55,075 nt of DNA from Phycisphaerales bacterium (GTDB lineage: Bacteria; Planctomycetota; Phycisphaerae; Phycisphaerales; SM1A02). The notes below the pieces were generated by a model that saw only the letters and a list, made by a program, of their open reading frames with translations, searched no databases and was not told where the DNA came from. The stretch lies in NCBI GenBank assembly GCA_009691705.1, contig SIAR01000014.1:1-55075 (forward strand), written 5' to 3'. The position numbers and the translations under genes were made by a program. Shown piece by piece: positions 51,911-55,075 of this stretch. Every line of letters starts with the position of its first letter. The first letter of the stretch is position 1.

Positions 51911-51978
51911 CAGGTCGGCAAGTGACACAGGTCGGCAAGTGACGCAGGTCGGCAAGTGACACAGGTCGGCAAGTGACG
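51911..51978. repeat. Four-copy 17-bp tandem repeat after the AsmA-like gene
   Basis: CAGGTCGGCAAGTGACA units at 51911, 51928, 51945 and 51962, with the last base alternating A/G/A/G. A degenerate fifth unit (51894-51910) overlaps the end of the AsmA-like gene, including its Gly-Lys-stop. Every unit repeats GGCAAGTGA, i.e. the last two sense codons plus stop. The array fills the gap to the convergent nuoI stop at 51995. Confidence 0.96.
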
Positions 51979-51994
51979 CTCCCCTGGCGCCAAC

Positions 51995-52552
51995 TCACAT
52001 CGGTTTTTCGGCGATGGTCTGATCGAAAACTTCGAGCAGCTTCGCCTTGTCAAAGATGAGTTCCGCGCGGGTCAGTCCGGTGAGTTCGTAATGGGGAGTG
52101 AGTTCGATCGCGTCGACTGGGCACGCCTCTTCGCACATTCCGCAGTAAATGCAGCGCAATTCGTCAATGTCGAATTGCTTTGGGTATTTTTCGCGGTCAG
52201 CCCAGGGGCTTTCTTCAGCGACGATGTGAATGCAATTGGCGGGACACGCCGTCGCGCACATGAAGCACGCCACACAGCGCACGCGTCCATCCTCATCTTT
52301 GTTCAGTCGGTGGACTCCGCGAAAAGTCGGGCGAAACTGCCCACCATCTTCGACCGGCCTGTCGTCGCGCTTCTGTTCTGGATACTGCACGACCCACAGG
52401 TTCTTCTTGTTGGTGCCGTCGCGCCCGACATTTTCGATGAAGTGACGCAACGTTGTGCCAAGACCCTTGATGATGTTTGGCACAAACAAGTTTTCGCTGA
52501 GCGTCAACTTGGTCGGGGTGACATCAACAATTTCATCGTCGCGGATCGTCAT
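51995..52552 (-). CDS. nuoI: NADH-quinone oxidoreductase subunit I (two 4Fe-4S ferredoxin)
   Basis: 185 aa. Complex I peripheral-arm ferredoxin subunit. Two [4Fe-4S] motifs: CVACFMCATACPANCI and CIYCGMCEEACPVDAI. The N-terminal segment IIKGLGTTLRHFIENV and GVHRLNKDEDGRVRC is the NuoI opening. No other nuo gene flanks it: upstream is the divergent atp operon (27 bp away), downstream the repeat array. It may be a relocated nuoI or a second copy. Confidence 0.93.
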   Translation of the reverse strand: MTIRDDEIVDVTPTKLTLSENLFVPNIIKGLGTTLRHFIENVGRDGTNKKNLWVVQYPEQKRDDRPVEDGGQFRPTFRGVHRLNKDEDGRVRCVACFMCATACPANCIHIVAEESPWADREKYPKQFDIDELRCIYCGMCEEACPVDAIELTPHYELTGLTRAELIFDKAKLLEVFDQTIAEKPM

Positions 52553-52579
52553 GGTGGGTGAGAATCATAGTATGCCCCC

Positions 52580-52933
52580 GTGTCACCTCTTAATCTGCCC
52601 ACTGGAACGCCCCGACCCAAGAGCGGACAGACGACCAACGATGAAGCGCAAATGCGCATCGGTTGGAAGATGATGGGGCTTGCTTGGCAATTCGTCACGG
52701 AGATGCTCGCCGGGGCCTTTCTAGGTTGGGGGATCGGCCTTTGGTTTGGCAATGACACCTTGGGTGCACTCATCGGAACTGGCGCTGGATTCCTGATCGC
52801 CACCTACACACTCATTCGCGGCGCACTCAAACTCAATTCGGCACTCGACGCACTCGAGCGCGCTTCGGGGCGGCAACCTCCCCAACCTCTTGCGGAATGC
52901 AAGAATGATCCTGAGAAAGCAAGTGACCGCTGA
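52580..52933 (+). CDS. AtpZ-like ATP synthase-associated membrane protein
   Basis: 117 aa from GTG at 52580. Polar N-terminus, then two helices (MMGLAWQFVTEMLAGAFLGWGIGLWFG and GALIGTGAGFLIATYTLI) joined by a short turn NDTL, the AtpZ/AtpI hairpin; polar C-terminus. AtpZ-type proteins form hairpin Mg2+/Ca2+ channels or assist c-ring assembly with AtpI. First gene of the atp cluster, overlapping the next by up to 29 bp. Confidence 0.8.
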   Translation: MSPLNLPTGTPRPKSGQTTNDEAQMRIGWKMMGLAWQFVTEMLAGAFLGWGIGLWFGNDTLGALIGTGAGFLIATYTLIRGALKLNSALDALERASGRQPPQPLAECKNDPEKASDR

Positions 52934-53360
52934 CCCCCCGTCCAATTCGAAGATCGACTTTGGACCTCCACTGGAAGTGCGTTGGGTCGCCGTCATGTTT
53001 GCAGTCGTCGCGGGCGGTGGGGCGACCGCAATTTTGTGGGGATTCCTCGCACCACTGTTCGGTTGGGAGGGATGGCCGCTCTCCGTACGCGCGGCACTCG
53101 CAGTCCTGCCAGTTTCCCTCTTGGGATGGCTGATTGTCGCACCCTGGAAGCTACGCCCAGCCATCGACTGGATCAGTATTTGGCTTACCGGGACGGTCAT
53201 TCGTCTGCTGCTGACCCCCATCGCATCACTGGCGATATACTCCCTCGCCCCATGTGACGCTCGTCAGTTTGTTGCGGCGGTGGGAGCGTGCTACTTCGCA
53301 GCGGTGTTGAGCGAAGTCGGCATGATCGCATCAGGTTTGAAAAGATCCACAGGCTCATAA
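52905..53360 (+). CDS. AtpI-like ATP synthase-associated membrane protein
   Basis: 151 aa from ATG at 52905; a GTG at 52923 is an alternative. Four helices: VRWVAVMFAVVAGGGATAILWGFL, ALAVLPVSLLGWLIVAP, WISIWLTGTVIRLLLTPIASLAIYSL and FVAAVGACYFAAVLSEVGMIASGL. Position between atpZ-like and atpB and the topology fit the ATP synthase I subunit/AtpI (AtpQ/AtpR type) role in c-ring assembly. Sequence similarity is weak, so the name is by context. Confidence 0.65.
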   Translation: MILRKQVTADPPSNSKIDFGPPLEVRWVAVMFAVVAGGGATAILWGFLAPLFGWEGWPLSVRAALAVLPVSLLGWLIVAPWKLRPAIDWISIWLTGTVIRLLLTPIASLAIYSLAPCDARQFVAAVGACYFAAVLSEVGMIASGLKRSTGS

Positions 53361-53424
53361 GCTTGGTCCTCGCCGATGTCGGCGGCGAGAGACTTGATGA
53401 CTTCCGACATGAGGTGCGCGTCGA

Positions 53425-54402
53425 ATGTCACTCTTGATTGCCAGAAGTTCAGATCCGTTGGCGCACATTTTGGACAAGCCAGTGATGGACGACCCATACA
53501 TCATGCTGAGCATGGTCACGCTCGTCGTCGCAGCAATCGTGCTGATCATTCTGCTCTGGCGCGTGGGAAATGCCGTCGCAACTGGCCCAGCCGAAATGGG
53601 AAATCGCCGCTATCTCCCCAATGGAAAACTCGCCGCTGTCACTGAAGTGATGGTGCTCTATCTGCGCAACGACCTGCTCGTGCCGGTGATGGGCGAGCGA
53701 CTCACCAAGCGGTACCTGTCCTACCTCCTCTCGCTATTTTTCTTCATTTTGATGCTGAATATCATCGGATTGATCCCATTCGTCGAGATTCAAGAGGCGA
53801 CCTACGCACTCATTGGAATGAAGTTTGACATCTCCGCGCAGAGCACTTCCGCCGTGTTCGGGGGAGCAACAACGGCGAGCATTTCGGTGACTGGTGCGCT
53901 CGCACTGATCTCGTTTATTGTGATTCAAGCGCAGGCATTCCGCGAACTCGGCATCGGTGGGTGGCTCGAGCATCTCTGCGGCGGTCGCGAGCTCGTGCGT
54001 GGGTCAATTTTTCTTTGGTTGGTGATCCCGATCATCTTTGTGGTCGAACTTGGCGGCATTTTCGTCAAACCTGCAGCACTCGCAATTCGGCTCTTCGCCA
54101 ACATGGTCGCCGGGCACATGCTCTTGCTGACCCTCACGATGTTCGGAGCGACGGCAGCCCAGGCAGGACTGAGTTCATGGGCTGTAGGCGGCATCACGAT
54201 CGTGAGCGGAATTGGTGCAATCCTCATCACCTTCCTCGAAGTTTTTGTGGCGCTGCTCCAAGCCTTCATCTTTATGTTCTTGACGGCAGTCTTCATCAGC
54301 CTGATGGCGCACGAGGAGCACCCAGAGGGGCAAGGAGAAGGCGCTGGTCATGGTGATTCGCACGGTGAAACCCGCGCGCATGCAACGGTCGCCGCACATT
54401 AG
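53425..54402 (+). CDS. atpB: F-type ATP synthase subunit a
   Basis: 325 aa. Proton half-channel subunit of F0. Essential Arg222 lies in KPAALAIRLFANMVAGHMLLL, with the other conserved helices YLLSLFFFILMLNIIGLIPF and SIFLWLVIPIIFVVELGGIFVKP. N-terminal ~45 residues precede helix 1, and the C-terminal tail (EEHPEGQGEGAGHGDSHGETRAHATVAAH) is unusually His/Gly/Glu-rich and could bind metal. Start ATG 53425, 64 bp after the AtpI-like gene. Confidence 0.96.
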   Translation: MSLLIARSSDPLAHILDKPVMDDPYIMLSMVTLVVAAIVLIILLWRVGNAVATGPAEMGNRRYLPNGKLAAVTEVMVLYLRNDLLVPVMGERLTKRYLSYLLSLFFFILMLNIIGLIPFVEIQEATYALIGMKFDISAQSTSAVFGGATTASISVTGALALISFIVIQAQAFRELGIGGWLEHLCGGRELVRGSIFLWLVIPIIFVVELGGIFVKPAALAIRLFANMVAGHMLLLTLTMFGATAAQAGLSSWAVGGITIVSGIGAILITFLEVFVALLQAFIFMFLTAVFISLMAHEEHPEGQGEGAGHGDSHGETRAHATVAAH

Positions 54403-54426
54403 AAAATTCGCTATATTGCCCAACCC

Positions 54427-54449
54427 TTGAGGGCGATGTTCGCCCCCAA
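54427..54449 (+). promoter_or_regulatory. Hairpin upstream of atpE
   Basis: TTGAGGGCG and CGCCCCCAA pair around ATGTT (8 of 9 pairs) in the 80-nt atpB-atpE gap. No T-run follows, so it is more likely an mRNA-stability or translation element favouring the multi-copy c subunit than a terminator. That role is inference. Confidence 0.45.
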
Positions 54450-54482
54450 GATCACTGCCAGATTCACGGAGACTCGATACAA

Positions 54483-54794
54483 ATGAAGCTCGCTCATCTC
54501 ACTCTCGGTTTAGTTGCCGGACTCGCCTTGACCACAGTCGCATCTGCGCAGGACGCCCACGCGGCGACCGAAGCGCTTGCCAGTGGTCGCGGACTTGGTG
54601 CAGGTCTCGCCTGCGGACTCGCCACGGTTGGTGCTGGAATCGGCATCGGTCGCATTGGCGGAAGCGCTGTCGAGTCGATCGCTCGTCAACCAGAGATGGC
54701 GCAGAAGATTTTCATCAACATGATTCTCACGGCCGCACTCGTCGAAGGTGTGGCACTCTTCGCAGTTGTTGCTGGATTCTTGAACTTCAAGTGA
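54483..54794 (+). CDS. atpE: F-type ATP synthase subunit c with N-terminal leader
   Basis: 103 aa, about 25 longer than a minimal c subunit because of a signal-like N-terminus (MKLAHLTLGLVAGLALTTVASAQ). Two helices follow: GLGAGLACGLATVGAGIGIGRIGGSAVESI and FINMILTAALVEGVALFAVVAGFL, with the loop RQPE. The ion-binding Glu88 (ALVEGVALF) has no Na+-type Q/ES signature, so H+ coupling is predicted. Leader cleavage would leave a normal-length subunit. Start follows a hairpin; RBS region GGAGACTCGATACAA. Confidence 0.95.
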   Translation: MKLAHLTLGLVAGLALTTVASAQDAHAATEALASGRGLGAGLACGLATVGAGIGIGRIGGSAVESIARQPEMAQKIFINMILTAALVEGVALFAVVAGFLNFK

Positions 54795-54819
54795 TTCGGC
54801 TCTGTGGTGTCTTCGGCGT

Positions 54820-54835
54820 CCACGCCTCGGCGTGG
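54820..54835 (+). promoter_or_regulatory. Short inverted repeat between atpE and atpF
   Basis: CCACGCC-TC-GGCGTGG, a 7-bp inverted repeat with a minimal loop, 21 bases upstream of the atpF start. It may modulate c-to-b ratio or mRNA decay; there is no T-run. Confidence 0.35.
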
Positions 54836-54856
54836 TGTCGATGAGGAGAATCTCTC

Positions 54857-55075
54857 ATGTTGCTTGCATCATCTGATCCGCTTGCGTTCCAATTCCTGCC
54901 GTTCATTACGACAGTGGTGGTGTCTCTCATTGTCTTTGTCGTGCTTGGGACTGTCGTTTGGCCAAAGATCTTCAAGGGTCTCGAAGAGCGCGACGCCAAG
55001 ATTCTGCACGAGATCGAAATGGCCGAGGCTGCCCGCGCTGCTGCTGCTGCCAAGCAGAAGGAGTTCGAGCACAAG
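54857..55075 (+). CDS. atpF: F-type ATP synthase subunit b, C-terminus cut by window edge
   Basis: 73 codons from ATG at 54857 to the right edge, no stop reached. GAGGAGAA ribosome-binding site 8 bases upstream. N-terminal membrane helix FITTVVVSLIVFVVLGTVVWPKIF, then the start of the charged stalk helix (EERDAKILHEIEMAEAARAAAAAKQKEFEHK). Standard subunit b. atpH, atpA and further genes presumably continue beyond the window. Confidence 0.93.
   Translation, partial: MLLASSDPLAFQFLPFITTVVVSLIVFVVLGTVVWPKIFKGLEERDAKILHEIEMAEAARAAAAAKQKEFEHK

Noticed and set aside
51911-51978. 17-bp array as iterons of a replication origin
   Set aside because: No Rep or DnaA-type gene or AT-rich region is nearby, and the unit is explained by duplication of the flanking gene's stop region.
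1-55075. Biosynthetic, defence or mobile-element island
   Set aside because: No transposase, integrase, restriction-modification, toxin-antitoxin, NRPS or PKS signatures were found; the fab condensing enzymes are housekeeping.

Overview
The window is about 55 kb of gene-dense bacterial chromosome, most likely from a Phycisphaerae-type planctomycete (Planctomycetota). The main evidence is secreted proteins ending in the EF-hand/dockerin-like signature that closes with D-L-x-x-L-L-x-x-W-G (5627-7897 and 44757-46460). Supporting signs are a planctomycete-style Cys-rich double repeat, FG-GAP/VCBS surface proteins, tandem SUMF1-domain exported proteins, a GldG/DUF4340 ABC exporter cluster, and an F-type ATP synthase operon led by AtpZ/AtpI-like proteins with a leader peptide on subunit c. 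No tRNA, rRNA, insertion sequence, prophage or CRISPR array was seen. No gap between genes exceeds about 210 bp.

Layout. 1-8.3 kb: a truncated secreted trypsin-like protease; three tandem SUMF1-domain exported paralogues; a transglutaminase-like protein; a large VCBS/Cys-rich/dockerin-like surface protein; a DUF1476 (ATPase zeta-inhibitor type) protein. 8.4-9.5 kb: a frameshifted MgtE-type Mg transporter remnant and a 79-aa membrane protein with its own terminator. 9.6-14.8 kb: ABC ATPase, ABC-2 permease, GldG-like and DUF4340 proteins plus an unknown cytoplasmic protein. 14.8-18.4 kb: M28 metallopeptidase and GH15 glucoamylase-like enzyme, downstream of fabF. 18.5-25.0 kb: a fatty-acid/phospholipid operon in the order rpmF-plsX-fabH-fabD-(lipoprotein)-[fabG inverted]-acpP-fabF. 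25.1-26.2 kb: rpsL-rpsG, firing divergently from rpmF through back-to-back sigma70-like promoters. 26.2-35.5 kb: ThiF/MoeB-like E1 enzyme, DinB-like protein, a large helical secreted protein, glpK-glpD, and a secreted protein with a TIGR03790/C25-like C-terminus. 35.5-44.7 kb: SGNH hydrolase, sucD, purM, arfB-like rescue factor, beta-barrel porin-like protein, metallophosphoesterase, saccharopine-dehydrogenase-like enzyme, M3 oligopeptidase, ispE. 44.8-52.5 kb: FG-GAP/dockerin-like secreted protein, nadA, a 1359-aa AsmA-like protein, an isolated nuoI. 52.6 kb to the end: atpZ-like, atpI-like, atpB, atpE and the start of atpF.

How it works together. Most genes are core metabolism: membrane lipid synthesis, translation, respiration/ATP synthesis, NAD, purine, isoprenoid and glycerol pathways. 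They are interspersed with exported proteins whose functions are mostly unknown. Four-base GTGA or ATGA stop/start overlaps recur in the operons and fixed several start choices.

The observations most worth a second look are: fabG inverted in place inside the fab operon; two unrelated short tandem repeats, each in a convergent gene gap and each built from the last codons plus stop codon of a flanking gene; a DUF1476 ATPase inhibitor homologue outside its usual alphaproteobacterial home; an S12 protein carrying Arg at the Lys88 streptomycin-resistance site; and the SUMF1 triplet with a shared helical insert and no complete FGE cysteine pair.
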